NCBI GenBank assembly: GCA_905197685.1
Contig: CAJJZS010000001.1
Coordinates: 1 to 64,000, forward strand
DNA length: 64,000 bases
Direction: 5' to 3'
DNA from: an uncultured Oscillospiraceae bacterium
GTDB lineage: Bacteria > Bacillota > Clostridia > Oscillospirales > Ruminococcaceae
This document shows positions 34,459 to 42,478 of the stretch, one piece after another; positions within the stretch are counted from its first letter, which is position 1, and each line of letters begins with the position of its first letter. A program made the translations under genes and the position numbers. The notes beneath the pieces are model-generated. The model was not told the DNA's origin, did not search any database, and worked only from the letters and a program-made list of their open reading frames with translations.

Positions 34459-34526
34459 AATAAAAAAAGAGTGCAGGGAAGAAAACAGAGAGTAAAAAGT
34501 TTTGTTCCAACGCTCTTTTTTATTTT
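34459..34526. terminator. Terminator between the methyltransferase and membrane protein genes
   Basis: Arms aataaaaaaagag and ctcttttttatt (34459-34471, 34513-34524) around a loop of about 40 nt; AT-rich but with T runs on both strands. Confidence 0.55.
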
Positions 34527-34585
34527 TAAAGAAGAAAATAATGATACGAAAAGTAATTTATAATATTTAAAATACAAAAAGTAGT

Positions 34586-35617
34586 TTAAGTTAAGTCCAA
34601 ATAGAAGGGAATATCGTGATTTTTGCACCAACTTCTGATTGAAATGATAAGGCGTTCGTAATCTTGCCAGACAAGAGATTTCGGCGAAGAGATTGTGCTG
34701 CCCAAAAAATATTCTGTATTTTTATTCTCGGATTCCAGGATAAATCTTCTGCGAAAAGAGGTGTTGTTTTTGGCAGAACCCAGCTCTGCCAAAGTCATGT
34801 GGACAGAGGAAAGCTCTTCGGGATAGAAAGATTTTTCGTCAATCCGAATACAGGAGGGGAGCAGCTCGACAGTTTCGGGAAGTTTGGGTGCAAATGTAAA
34901 ATAACGAACCGTTTGGGCGATACTGACGGGAAGGCTGAAAAAACCGATGATAAAAAGGAGAAGAAACAAAGTGTTCGGATTTCGGTTTGCGCGGTTTACA
35001 AAGAAAAACCAAGCGGCGGCAAGCAGACAGCCGATGAGAAAGCAGCCGAGAATGATGTGAAGCAGTCGTTTTCGCTCACAGGAAAGAATCTGTTCGCGAG
35101 GAAGGCGAAAACTTTCGGAAAAAAGGCTGTGAGGGGCAGCAGCTTTCTTTTCCAGTTTGGGGTGAGTGACCAACTCGGAAAGCAGGGAAAAATCATCGGC
35201 AGAAAGACAATGACAGGGAAGAACGGTAAAGCTGTTCTGCGTTTTTACTTTTAAGAAAAAATGATTGCAGTAGGTAAGACCGTGAAATTTTTTCTGCTGA
35301 ACATGAGGGGTAATCTGCGCGGTGAGCGGCGCGCGAAAGGACTCTTTTTTATGAAAGAATCCCCGTTTTAAAATCAGTTCCCGATCGGTGATTTCAACTT
35401 GAATGTTGCAGTGGGAAAATCCCCACAAGAGGGAAGGAATCAGAGGGTAACAGCAGAAGAGCAGGGCTGCGGCGACGGGGAATTCCCGAAGCAGGAGAAC
35501 GGGAAGGGTATTTTGAAATAATGCGGCAAAAACAAAGAAAAGAACGGCGCGGGGAAACAGGCGTTTGAGCCACTCAAGGCAGCACAAGGGCAGCTTGCTG
35601 CAAAAATATGTTTTCAT
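34586..35617 (-). CDS. Membrane protein of unknown function
   Basis: 343 residues. Two hydrophobic pairs are visible, one near residues 24-65 (AVLFFVFAALFQ, VAAALLFCCYPLIPSLLWGF) and one near 185-235 (LLHIILGCFLIGCLLAAAWFFF, LFLLLFIIGFFSL). After each comes a soluble beta-rich stretch (IQVEITDRELILKRGFFHKK; LPSCIRIDEKSFYPEEL), an arrangement like bacterial PH-domain (DUF304) membrane proteins, though I cannot confirm this. AAAGGA lies upstream of the ATG. A cluster of TTTCCCGGGAAA palindromes lies 63-146 bp upstream of its start. Confidence 0.65.
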   Translation of the reverse strand: MKTYFCSKLPLCCLEWLKRLFPRAVLFFVFAALFQNTLPVLLLREFPVAAALLFCCYPLIPSLLWGFSHCNIQVEITDRELILKRGFFHKKESFRAPLTAQITPHVQQKKFHGLTYCNHFFLKVKTQNSFTVLPCHCLSADDFSLLSELVTHPKLEKKAAAPHSLFSESFRLPREQILSCERKRLLHIILGCFLIGCLLAAAWFFFVNRANRNPNTLFLLLFIIGFFSLPVSIAQTVRYFTFAPKLPETVELLPSCIRIDEKSFYPEELSSVHMTLAELGSAKNNTSFRRRFILESENKNTEYFLGSTISSPKSLVWQDYERLIISIRSWCKNHDIPFYLDLT

Positions 35618-35679
35618 TTTGCTTTTTTCCTTTCAGGTAATCGGATAAGATGTGGGAAATGTCGGGGAAAGCGAAAAAT

Positions 35680-35763
35680 ATTTCCCGGGAAATTTCTTTT
35701 TTAAAGCGGCGGAATGATTTCCCGGGAAATGTTTAAAAAATCGGACAATATTTCCCGGGAGAT
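35680..35763. repeat. Three ATTTCCCGGGAAAT palindromes
   Basis: ATTTCCCGGGAAAT at 35680-35693 and 35717-35730, and ATTTCCCGGGAGAT at 35750-35763; centres are 37 and 33 bp apart. Related half-sites (GTGGGAAAT, GGGGAAAG) lie at 35652-35670. They stand between the membrane-protein gene and the rhodanese gene. The rest of 35764-35930 shows nothing else. Confidence 0.8.
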
Positions 35764-35932
35764 AAAGTTGTAAAAATTTTAACACAGAAGAAGGAAAATA
35801 TCCAGCAGGGAAAAACGAAAGATTGTGAGAAGACAATAAATTTTTTGAAAAAACCGGAATGGAAAGCAGACAAAATGGTAGATGAAATAGAAAAAGATAA
35901 ACGTAAAAGAGAAATTGATAGAAAATAGCAAT

Positions 35933-35967
35933 TTGAATTTTTTATAGAAAGCGTATATTCTATAAAA
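35933..35967 (+). promoter_or_regulatory. Promoter of the rhodanese gene with overlapping inverted repeat
   Basis: TTGAAT (35933-35938), 17 bp, TATTCT (35956-35961). A 10-bp perfect inverted repeat TTTTATAGAA-N8-TTCTATAAAA (35940-35967) covers spacer and -10, as an operator would. Confidence 0.55.
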
Positions 35968-36047
35968 GGTTTCTTAAAAAGGGAAACAATTTGATTTTTA
36001 TCACACCTTCTTTGAAAACAAAGGCAAAAAGAAAGGATGTATTTTTT

Positions 36048-37787
36048 ATGAAAAAAGTTTGCACAAAATGTATCGTTGCGGCGCTGCTGCTTTCGTTTGG
36101 AATCAGCGCAGGACTGCCTGCTGCTGCGGCAGAGGTACAGCCGGCTCAGATTGTTGTTGCAGCGGAAGCGGTACAAAATACAACACAGAAAAAAGCAAAA
36201 CAGTATTTTGCAAATTATCCGTCCGACAAACACGTTGTTTCTGTCGAGCGTTTTCTGGAAGTACTCGGCTCGGAAGAAAAGAACTGCGTGATTGACCTGC
36301 GTTCCGAAGAAGATTATGCAAAGGGTCATATAGAAAGCGCAGTCAATATTCCTTACGGTACAGCGGTAGCCGACGCTTTGGAACAGATTCCGAATGATGT
36401 TCCGGTTTATGTTTACTGTTACAGCGGACAGACTGCTTCCCAAACGGTCGCTTTGCTGAACCTGGCCGGAAAAAATGCGTATAATGTCAGCGGAGGCTTT
36501 GACAACGGAATTTCCAAAGCAGAAAATGCGGCAGAACTTTTCACCAAAAAGGAATCGGTTTTGGAAGAAGGCAGTTATCCGGTAGAAAAAGAACTTCAGC
36601 AGGAAATCAGAGAATACTATCAAACCGCAACCGAAAACGGTAAATTTAACATGAGCGCGGAAAAGGTAAAAGAAGCTCTGCAAAACGATGAAATTTATCT
36701 GGTGGATATTCGCTCCGAAAATGACTATCTGAAATCCCATATTGCAGGCGCAAAGCAGAATATTCCGTTTGGCAAAGGAATGGAAAAACAGCTTGCAAAA
36801 CTGCCGAAAGATAAGAAAATTGTATTCCAGTGTTACAGCGGACAGACCGCTTCCCAGACGGTTGCAATCGCAAGAATGATGGGATTGGACGCTTATAACC
36901 TTTCCGGAGGTATGGGAGCAGAGGGCGGTTCCGGCTGGCTGGGCGCAGGCTACGGCGTTGTAAAGGCAACCACACAGCAGTTTTTAAATGCAAAGGTTGA
37001 CCGCTATTTTGCGGCTTTGCCGGAAAACAAAAATCAGGTTTCCGCAGCCGATTTCTTAAAAGCGACAGAGCAGGCAGAAGAGGGCAAGATGATGATTCTC
37101 GACATTCGTTCCGCAGAGGATTATGCGAAGGGTCATGTAAAGGGAGCAATCAATCTGCCGTACGGCGTTGATGTGGCAAAGGCTCTGGAAAAAATTCCGA
37201 CCGATATTCCGGTTTATGTTTACTGTTACAGCGGACAGACCGCTTCCCAAACCATGTTTCTGCTGCGCTTGGCAGGCAAACAGGCGGTGAACGTCAGCGG
37301 CGGTTTTGACAAAGGAATTTCCAAAGAGGAAAATGCGGAAGAATATCTGACAACAGAAGCTGCCGAATTTGGAAAAGAAACTTACGCGGTAGATGAGGAT
37401 ATCAAAGCGGCGATTGAACAGTATTATAAAAATGTTGCCAAAGAAACAGAATATGCAAAGAACAACATGAGCCCGAAAGCGCTGAAAGAACTGACCGAGC
37501 AGGGTTCGGAAGAAATTTATGTGGTAGATTTGCGTTCTGCCGAGGATTATGCGAAAGGGCATATTGAAGGGGCAGTTAATCTGCCGTATGGCAAGGGAAT
37601 GCAGAAAGAGTTTGACAAACTGCCGACTGACAAGACACTGGTTTTGCAGTGTTACAGCGGACAGACCGCATCTCAGACAATGGCAGCGCTGAGAATCAAA
37701 GGTTACAATGCTTATAATCTCTCCGGTGGTATGGGCGCAGAAGGCGGTTCCGGCTGGTTGGGCGCAGGATATACTCTGGTAAAATAA
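36048..37787 (+). CDS. Secreted protein with four rhodanese domains
   Basis: 579 residues. The signal peptide (basic MKKVCTKC, hydrophobic IVAALLLSFGISAGL, AAAA before cleavage) points to export. Four rhodanese homology domains follow, each with D(L/I)RS(E/A)xDY and an active loop CYSGQTASQ; the catalytic cysteines are residues 124, 262, 393 and 535. Domains 1 and 3 share the VYVYCYSG/VSGGFDxGISK form, domains 2 and 4 the QCYSG/LSGGMGAEGGSGWLGAGY form, so the gene arose by duplication of a two-domain unit. Rhodaneses transfer sulfane sulfur; the extracellular substrate is unknown. The start at 36048 follows AAAGGA. Domains are intact and probably active. Confidence 0.88.
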   Translation: MKKVCTKCIVAALLLSFGISAGLPAAAAEVQPAQIVVAAEAVQNTTQKKAKQYFANYPSDKHVVSVERFLEVLGSEEKNCVIDLRSEEDYAKGHIESAVNIPYGTAVADALEQIPNDVPVYVYCYSGQTASQTVALLNLAGKNAYNVSGGFDNGISKAENAAELFTKKESVLEEGSYPVEKELQQEIREYYQTATENGKFNMSAEKVKEALQNDEIYLVDIRSENDYLKSHIAGAKQNIPFGKGMEKQLAKLPKDKKIVFQCYSGQTASQTVAIARMMGLDAYNLSGGMGAEGGSGWLGAGYGVVKATTQQFLNAKVDRYFAALPENKNQVSAADFLKATEQAEEGKMMILDIRSAEDYAKGHVKGAINLPYGVDVAKALEKIPTDIPVYVYCYSGQTASQTMFLLRLAGKQAVNVSGGFDKGISKEENAEEYLTTEAAEFGKETYAVDEDIKAAIEQYYKNVAKETEYAKNNMSPKALKELTEQGSEEIYVVDLRSAEDYAKGHIEGAVNLPYGKGMQKEFDKLPTDKTLVLQCYSGQTASQTMAALRIKGYNAYNLSGGMGAEGGSGWLGAGYTLVK

Positions 37788-37817
37788 AAGACATTTTAAA
37801 CAAAAAGTATAATCGAG

Positions 37818-37860
37818 AAAGAACAAGCCTTTGGGTATAGAACGGGAGGCTTGTTCTTTC
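37818..37860 (+). terminator. Terminator of the rhodanese gene
   Basis: A 13-bp perfect stem aaagaacaagcct/aggcttgttcttt with a 16-nt loop. Confidence 0.8.
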
Positions 37861-37921
37861 GCCGATTTTTACGGTTTTCTGTCAATTTTGACGAAAAGCT
37901 GCGCATTTTCAAAAAGACAGC

Positions 37922-37950
37922 TTGACTTTTTAAGAAGAAAGGGATATACT
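37922..37950 (+). promoter_or_regulatory. Promoter of the repeat-containing exported protein
   Basis: TTGACT (37922-37927), 17 bp, TATACT (37945-37950). Confidence 0.7.
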
Positions 37951-37962
37951 GAGGTCGAAACG

Positions 37963-38035
37963 AAAATACTCGAGTATTTTTTTGTGTAACACACAAAAAA
38001 ATACTCGAGTATTTTTTTGTGTAACACACAAAAAA
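37963..38035 (+). repeat. Duplicated 35-bp unit of two palindromes in a 5' leader
   Basis: A 35-bp unit is repeated in tandem. Each unit holds AATACTCGAGTATT (37965-37978 and 38000-38013) and a second dyad TTTTTTTGTGT-aac-ACACAAAAAAA whose arms overlap the first. The pair lies between the promoter and the ribosome site, so the transcript would carry them as stacked or alternative hairpins. Confidence 0.85.
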
Positions 38036-38065
38036 GCTCCTGTTTAGAATTTTGGAGGGTTAACA

Positions 38066-39292
38066 ATGAGAAAAACACAATTCGCAGCCTTTCTCCTGTC
38101 AGGATTACTGGTTCTAAACACAGCGATTCCTGTCTTTGCAGAAGGTATGACGGAACAAACAGCGGAAACTTATAAGGTAGATACTACTGCACCGGTAGTT
38201 ACTGCTGTTTCAGTAAATAAAAATGAAGTAAAAGCTCCCGGAACGATAACAGCAACATTACAGGTAGAAGAAGAAAACGGATTGGAAGAAACTTGGGTTA
38301 TCTTTAAAAATAAAAAAACAGGAAGAACAGTGACAGGATTTTCTCAAAATAATTTGAATGGAGATTCTTTGTCAGTTGATTTAAATGTTTCTGAGTATGA
38401 AACAGAAGGCTTGTTTGAATTAAGTGAAATTCAAATAGAAGATAAAGCAGGAAATAGAGTTACATACGGTGAATTTAAAGATAAAGAATTGCCAGAGCCA
38501 ATACCTTCTTTCACTGTTAGAAATGACACAGGAAAAACAGATATAACCGCACCGGTAGTTACTGCTGTTTCAGTAAATAAAAATGAAGTAAAAGCTCCCG
38601 GAACGATAACAGCAACATTACAGGTAGAAGAAGAAAACGGATTGGAAGAAACTTGGGTTATCTTTAAAAATGAAAAAACAGGAAGAACGGTGACAGGATT
38701 TTCTCAAAATAATTTGAATGGTGGTTCTTTATCGGTTGATTTAAATGTTTCTGAGTATGAAACAGAGGGCTTGTTTGAATTAAGTGAAATTCAAATACAA
38801 GATAAAGCAGGAAATAGAGTTACATACGGTGAATTTAAAGATAAAGAATTGCCAGAGCCAGTACCATCTTTCACCGTTATCAATGATGATGAGCTTGTGC
38901 CAGGACAGTCGGAAAATCGTCCGAGCAAGCCTGAGCGTCCAAGCAAACCGAACAACTCCGGTTCTTCTTCCGGCGGGATTGTCAACTATGACAGCGAAAA
39001 GCCCGACCCGGCAGACAAAAAAGCAACAGAAATGTACAATTTCTGGCAGAATGTAAAGCGCAAGATTAAAAATACCGAAGAGGGCAAAACGCTGCGCGTT
39101 GCGGTACCGGCAGAATATACCTATATGCCGGCAAGCGTGATGGAAACGCTGCGGTTAAATCCAGAGGTCAGCTTAAAATTAAGCTGGGGCAAGGATACCG
39201 TTGTGATAAAAGCGGGAACCGCGCAGCCGAAACAGAAGCTCAAGGCATACTGGACCAAGTCTGCGCTGCTGAAATTATATCCTCAAAAATAG
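38066..39292 (+). CDS. Exported protein with two near-identical tandem domains
   Basis: 408 residues. A signal peptide (MRKTQFAAFLLSGLLVLNTAIPVFA) is followed by two copies of an approximately 110-residue beta-rich domain (VVTAVSVNKNEVKAPGTITA through EIQIEDKAGNRVTYGEFKDK) that resembles a bacterial Ig-like fold, then a Pro/Ser/Asn linker (RPSKPERPSKPNN) and a C-terminal region of about 90 residues (LRVAVPAEYTYMPASVMETL). No sorting signal or choline-binding repeat is seen, so it is likely secreted or loosely held. The repeats are AT-rich while the C-terminal third has the GC content of the neighbours, pointing to domain acquisition. GGAGG precedes the ATG. Function unknown. Confidence 0.82.
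   Translation: MRKTQFAAFLLSGLLVLNTAIPVFAEGMTEQTAETYKVDTTAPVVTAVSVNKNEVKAPGTITATLQVEEENGLEETWVIFKNKKTGRTVTGFSQNNLNGDSLSVDLNVSEYETEGLFELSEIQIEDKAGNRVTYGEFKDKELPEPIPSFTVRNDTGKTDITAPVVTAVSVNKNEVKAPGTITATLQVEEENGLEETWVIFKNEKTGRTVTGFSQNNLNGGSLSVDLNVSEYETEGLFELSEIQIQDKAGNRVTYGEFKDKELPEPVPSFTVINDDELVPGQSENRPSKPERPSKPNNSGSSSGGIVNYDSEKPDPADKKATEMYNFWQNVKRKIKNTEEGKTLRVAVPAEYTYMPASVMETLRLNPEVSLKLSWGKDTVVIKAGTAQPKQKLKAYWTKSALLKLYPQK
38189..38879 (+). repeat. 360-bp-period direct repeat inside the exported protein gene
   Basis: Copy 1 (about 38189-38519) and copy 2 (38549-38879) are offset by exactly 360 bp and differ at only a handful of positions, mostly silent or conservative, so the duplication is recent or homogenised. 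Confidence 0.9.
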
Positions 39293-39297
39293 TCTTT

Positions 39298-39331
39298 ATC
39301 TGCGGCAGAAATCGCTCTGCCGCAGATTTTT
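39298..39331 (+). terminator. Terminator of the exported protein gene
   Basis: A 12-bp perfect stem atctgcggcaga/tctgccgcagat followed by TTTTT. Confidence 0.9.
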
Positions 39332-39463
39332 ATGAAATGATTTTTGTGACAAACAGAAACAATCCATCGACAAAATGCGAGGATAACAGGCAGGAAATGC
39401 GGGAGCGGGCGGAAACTTTGCAAAATTGTCTTTTAAAAAACACAATTTTTTAAAAATTCTGTC

Positions 39464-39492
39464 TTGACAAATTCGGATTTTCCCGATATACT
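39464..39492 (+). promoter_or_regulatory. Promoter of the P-type ATPase gene
   Basis: TTGACA (39464-39469), 17 bp, TATACT (39487-39492); it leaves a leader of about 240 nt. Confidence 0.85.
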
Positions 39493-39520
39493 TGAAAACA
39501 AAGTAAAGACAGTACCCATA

Positions 39521-39615
39521 TTTAAAGGGAGTAGTTCAAGACATATTCGCAACAATCTCGTTGGCGGCAAGCCTTCTGCGATATGTGCCAAACTGATTGG
39601 TAACAAGACTTTTCA
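39521..39615 (+). promoter_or_regulatory. yybP-ykoY manganese riboswitch
   Basis: TTTAAAGGGAGTAG at the 5' side, CGCAACAATC and GGCGGCAAGCC in the middle, and TTGGTAACAAGACTTTT at the 3' side match the yybP-ykoY aptamer (AAAGGGGAGUAG ... GGUAACaAGACCUUU). This class senses Mn2+ and commonly controls Mn2+ exporters, including P-type ATPases. Confidence 0.85.
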
Positions 39616-39668
39616 TGTGGTTTCCGTACATAACCGGTATTGGAAACAGATGAAAGGTCTTTTTTTGT
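39606..39668 (+). terminator. Riboswitch-controlled terminator before the ATPase gene
   Basis: agacttttcat..ggtttcc pairs with ggaaac..atgaaaggtct, followed by TTTTTTTG. The 5' arm overlaps the closing strand of the aptamer, so ligand binding would favour read-through. Confidence 0.85.
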
Positions 39669-39741
39669 TTTGGTTATCGGTATTTCGGACTCTGTCTTTT
39701 TGGCAAACAAACTGCTTTTACTTTGAAGGAGGAAATGAAAA

Positions 39742-42357
39742 ATGGATCAAATGTTTCGGCGCACAGCGCAGCAAATTATGGAACAGTTTGGCGTAACGAA
39801 GGACGGCTTGAGCAAAGAGCAGGTCGAAAAACAGCGTCAGACTTACGGTGAAAATGCGCTGGCAGAAGAAAAGAAAAAAAGCGCGCTCGTTGTCTTTTTG
39901 GAACAGTTTAAGGATTTGCTGGTTATCATTTTGATTATCGCGGCAATCATTTCGGCAGTATCCGGCAACGGGGAAAGCACCATTGTTATTGTGGCAGTTA
40001 TCACATTAAACGCAATTTTAGGAACCGTACAGCACTTTAAGGCAGAAAAATCGTTGGAAAGCCTGAAAGCCCTCTCCTCTCCGAATGCAAAGGTGATGAG
40101 AAACGGCAGAAAGATTGAAGTGCCTTCCAAAGAGATTGTTCCGGGCGATATTTTAATGCTGGAAGCCGGAGACTTGGTAGTGGCAGACGGACGAATTATC
40201 GACAACTTCTCCCTTCAGGTCAACGAAAGCTCGTTGACCGGCGAATCGGAGGGCGTAAACAAGATAAGCGATGTCATCGACGCGGAAAACGTTGCGCTGG
40301 GCGACCAGAAAAACATGGTATTTTCCGGTTCTTTGGTTACTTATGGCAGAGCGAGCGTTGTAGTTACCGCAACCGGTATGAAAACAGAAATCGGTAAGAT
40401 TGCAACTTTAATGAATCAGACTCAGCAAAAAAAGACTCCTTTGCAGCAGAGCATGGACAATTTCAGCCAGAAGCTGGCGATTGCCATTATCGCAATCTGC
40501 GTGGTTGTATTCGGTTTAAGCCTGTACCGTGAAATGCCGATTCTGGATTCTTTGATGTTTGCGGTCGCTTTGGCGGTTGCGGCAATTCCGGAGGCATTAA
40601 GCTCGATTGTTACCATTGTTTTGGCGATGGGAACCCAGAAGATGGCAAAAGAAAACGCCATCATCAAGGAACTGAACGCAGTGGAAAGTTTGGGTTCTGT
40701 TTCGGTTATCTGTTCGGATAAAACCGGTACTTTGACCCAGAACAAGATGACCACCAAACAGGTCTATGCAGATTTTCAGCTGTTTGACGGTGAAAATCTG
40801 AACTTTGCAAATCAGGCGCACCATTGGCTGCTGAAAACAGCGGTACTGGCAAATGATTCCACCTCGGTGGACGGAAAAGAAATCGGCGACCCGACCGAGG
40901 TTGCTTTAATCAATCTGGCGCACAAATTCTGGCTGGAGGAAACCGTTTACAGACAGCAGCACCTTCGCCTTGCAGAACTTGCGTTTGATTCCGACCGCAA
41001 GCTGATGAGTACTCTGCACCAGTTGGACGGCGTTTACACCCTTTGCACCAAAGGCGCGATGGACGTTCTGCTTGCCCGCAGTGTCAACATTATGACAGCG
41101 GACGGTCCTCGCCCGATTACCGAAGAAGATAAAAAGAAGATTTCGGATACCAACACTCAGCTTTCCGAAAACGGTCTGCGCGTTTTGGCATTTGCGTTTA
41201 AACAGTATCCCGATGCGCAGGTATGCCCGCAGATTACTTTGGACGATGAAAACGGATATACCTTTGTCGGCTTAATTTCGATGATTGACCCGCCAAGGGA
41301 AGAATCCAAAAAAGCGGTTGCAGACGCAAAACGCGGCGGTATCCGCACCATCATGATTACCGGCGACCACAAGGTGACTGCGACCGCAATCGCAAAACAG
41401 ATCGGTATCTTTGAAGAGGGCGACATGGCGCTGAGCGGCGTTGAGCTGGATCAGATGAGCGATGAGGAACTGGACAAGAAATTGGAACACGTTTCTGTTT
41501 ATGCCCGTGTTTCTCCGGAGCATAAGATTCGCATTGTCAACGCATGGCAAAGAAAGGGCAAAATTGTTTCGATGACCGGCGACGGCGTCAACGACGCGCC
41601 TGCGCTGAAGAAAGCGGACATCGGTGTGGCGATGGGTATCACCGGAACCGAAGTTTCCAAAGACGCCGCTTCGATGATTTTGACCGACGATAACTTTGCA
41701 ACCATTGTAAAGGCAGTAACCAACGGAAGAAACGTATATGCAAACATCAAGAATGCAATCAAGTTCCTGTTGTCGGGCAATATGTCCGGTATTCTCAGCG
41801 TACTGTATACCTCGCTGTTTGCGCTGCCGGTTCCGTTCCAGCCGGTTCACCTGTTGTTTATTAACCTGTTGACCGACTCGCTGCCGGCAATCGCAATCGG
41901 TATGGAGCCGCCGAGAGAGGATTTGCTCAACCAGAAGCCGAGAAATCCGAAAGAGTCCATCATGACAAAAGACTTTATGCTGAGCCTGCTGGTCCAGGGA
42001 GCAATTATCGGCGTCTTTGTTATGACGGCATACCACATCGGTCTGGGTCAGGGCGGAGCTGCTCTGGCAAGCACTATGGCGTTTGCTACTTTAACTTTGG
42101 CAAGACTGTTCCACGGCTTTAACTGCCGCGCAGACGCTTCTATCTTTAAACTGGGACTGCGTTCCAACATTTATTCTATCTTAGCTTTCCTTGCAGGACT
42201 GCTTCTGCTCAATATGGTTCTGTTTATTCCGGCATTCCACGGTCTGTTCATGATTGCAGATTTGACCGCTGCCAATATCGGTACCATTTACCTGCTTGCC
42301 TTTATGCCGACTGTGATTATTCAGCTGTATAAGGTAATTAAGGAAAGAAGAAAATAA
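39742..42357 (+). CDS. P-type Ca2+/Mn2+-transporting ATPase
   Basis: 871 residues, type II P-type ATPase. Motifs: SSLTGESEGV (actuator), PEALSSIVTIVLAMG (M4 ion site), CSDKTGTLTQNKMT (phosphorylated Asp), and SMTGDGVNDAPALKKADIG. The N-terminal cation-ATPase domain and the C-terminal domain with helices M5-M10 are complete. Family members export Ca2+; those behind a yybP-ykoY riboswitch, such as lactococcal YoaB, export Mn2+, which I consider the more likely substrate here. GGAGG stands upstream of the ATG. Monocistronic. Confidence 0.92.
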   Translation: MDQMFRRTAQQIMEQFGVTKDGLSKEQVEKQRQTYGENALAEEKKKSALVVFLEQFKDLLVIILIIAAIISAVSGNGESTIVIVAVITLNAILGTVQHFKAEKSLESLKALSSPNAKVMRNGRKIEVPSKEIVPGDILMLEAGDLVVADGRIIDNFSLQVNESSLTGESEGVNKISDVIDAENVALGDQKNMVFSGSLVTYGRASVVVTATGMKTEIGKIATLMNQTQQKKTPLQQSMDNFSQKLAIAIIAICVVVFGLSLYREMPILDSLMFAVALAVAAIPEALSSIVTIVLAMGTQKMAKENAIIKELNAVESLGSVSVICSDKTGTLTQNKMTTKQVYADFQLFDGENLNFANQAHHWLLKTAVLANDSTSVDGKEIGDPTEVALINLAHKFWLEETVYRQQHLRLAELAFDSDRKLMSTLHQLDGVYTLCTKGAMDVLLARSVNIMTADGPRPITEEDKKKISDTNTQLSENGLRVLAFAFKQYPDAQVCPQITLDDENGYTFVGLISMIDPPREESKKAVADAKRGGIRTIMITGDHKVTATAIAKQIGIFEEGDMALSGVELDQMSDEELDKKLEHVSVYARVSPEHKIRIVNAWQRKGKIVSMTGDGVNDAPALKKADIGVAMGITGTEVSKDAASMILTDDNFATIVKAVTNGRNVYANIKNAIKFLLSGNMSGILSVLYTSLFALPVPFQPVHLLFINLLTDSLPAIAIGMEPPREDLLNQKPRNPKESIMTKDFMLSLLVQGAIIGVFVMTAYHIGLGQGGAALASTMAFATLTLARLFHGFNCRADASIFKLGLRSNIYSILAFLAGLLLLNMVLFIPAFHGLFMIADLTAANIGTIYLLAFMPTVIIQLYKVIKERRK

Positions 42358-42382
42358 GCTAAAAAAGTACAGATTTTTGTAA

Positions 42383-42411
42383 AAAACAGCAGCCTTGCGC
42401 TGCTGTTTTTT
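42383..42411 (+). terminator. Terminator of the P-type ATPase gene
   Basis: An 11-bp stem aaaacagcagc, CTTGC loop, gctgctgtttt, then TT. Confidence 0.85.
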
Positions 42412-42413
42412 GC

Positions 42414-42442
42414 TTGTCAGAACAAAAGGAAAGAGATATAAT
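42414..42442 (+). promoter_or_regulatory. Promoter of def
   Basis: TTGTCA (42414-42419), 17 bp, TATAAT (42437-42442). Confidence 0.8.
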
Positions 42443-42478
42443 TAAGGAAAACAACAGAAAAACAAGGAGGAGTTTATT

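Noticed and set aside
35633..35836. 67-codon minus-strand frame across the TTTCCCGGGAAA palindromes
   Set aside because: Its repeated Phe-Pro-Gly pattern is simply the palindrome translated; no ribosome site.
37963..38035. Tandem 35-bp repeats as a CRISPR array
   Set aside because: Only two adjoining copies without spacers and no cas genes; better seen as a duplicated leader palindrome.
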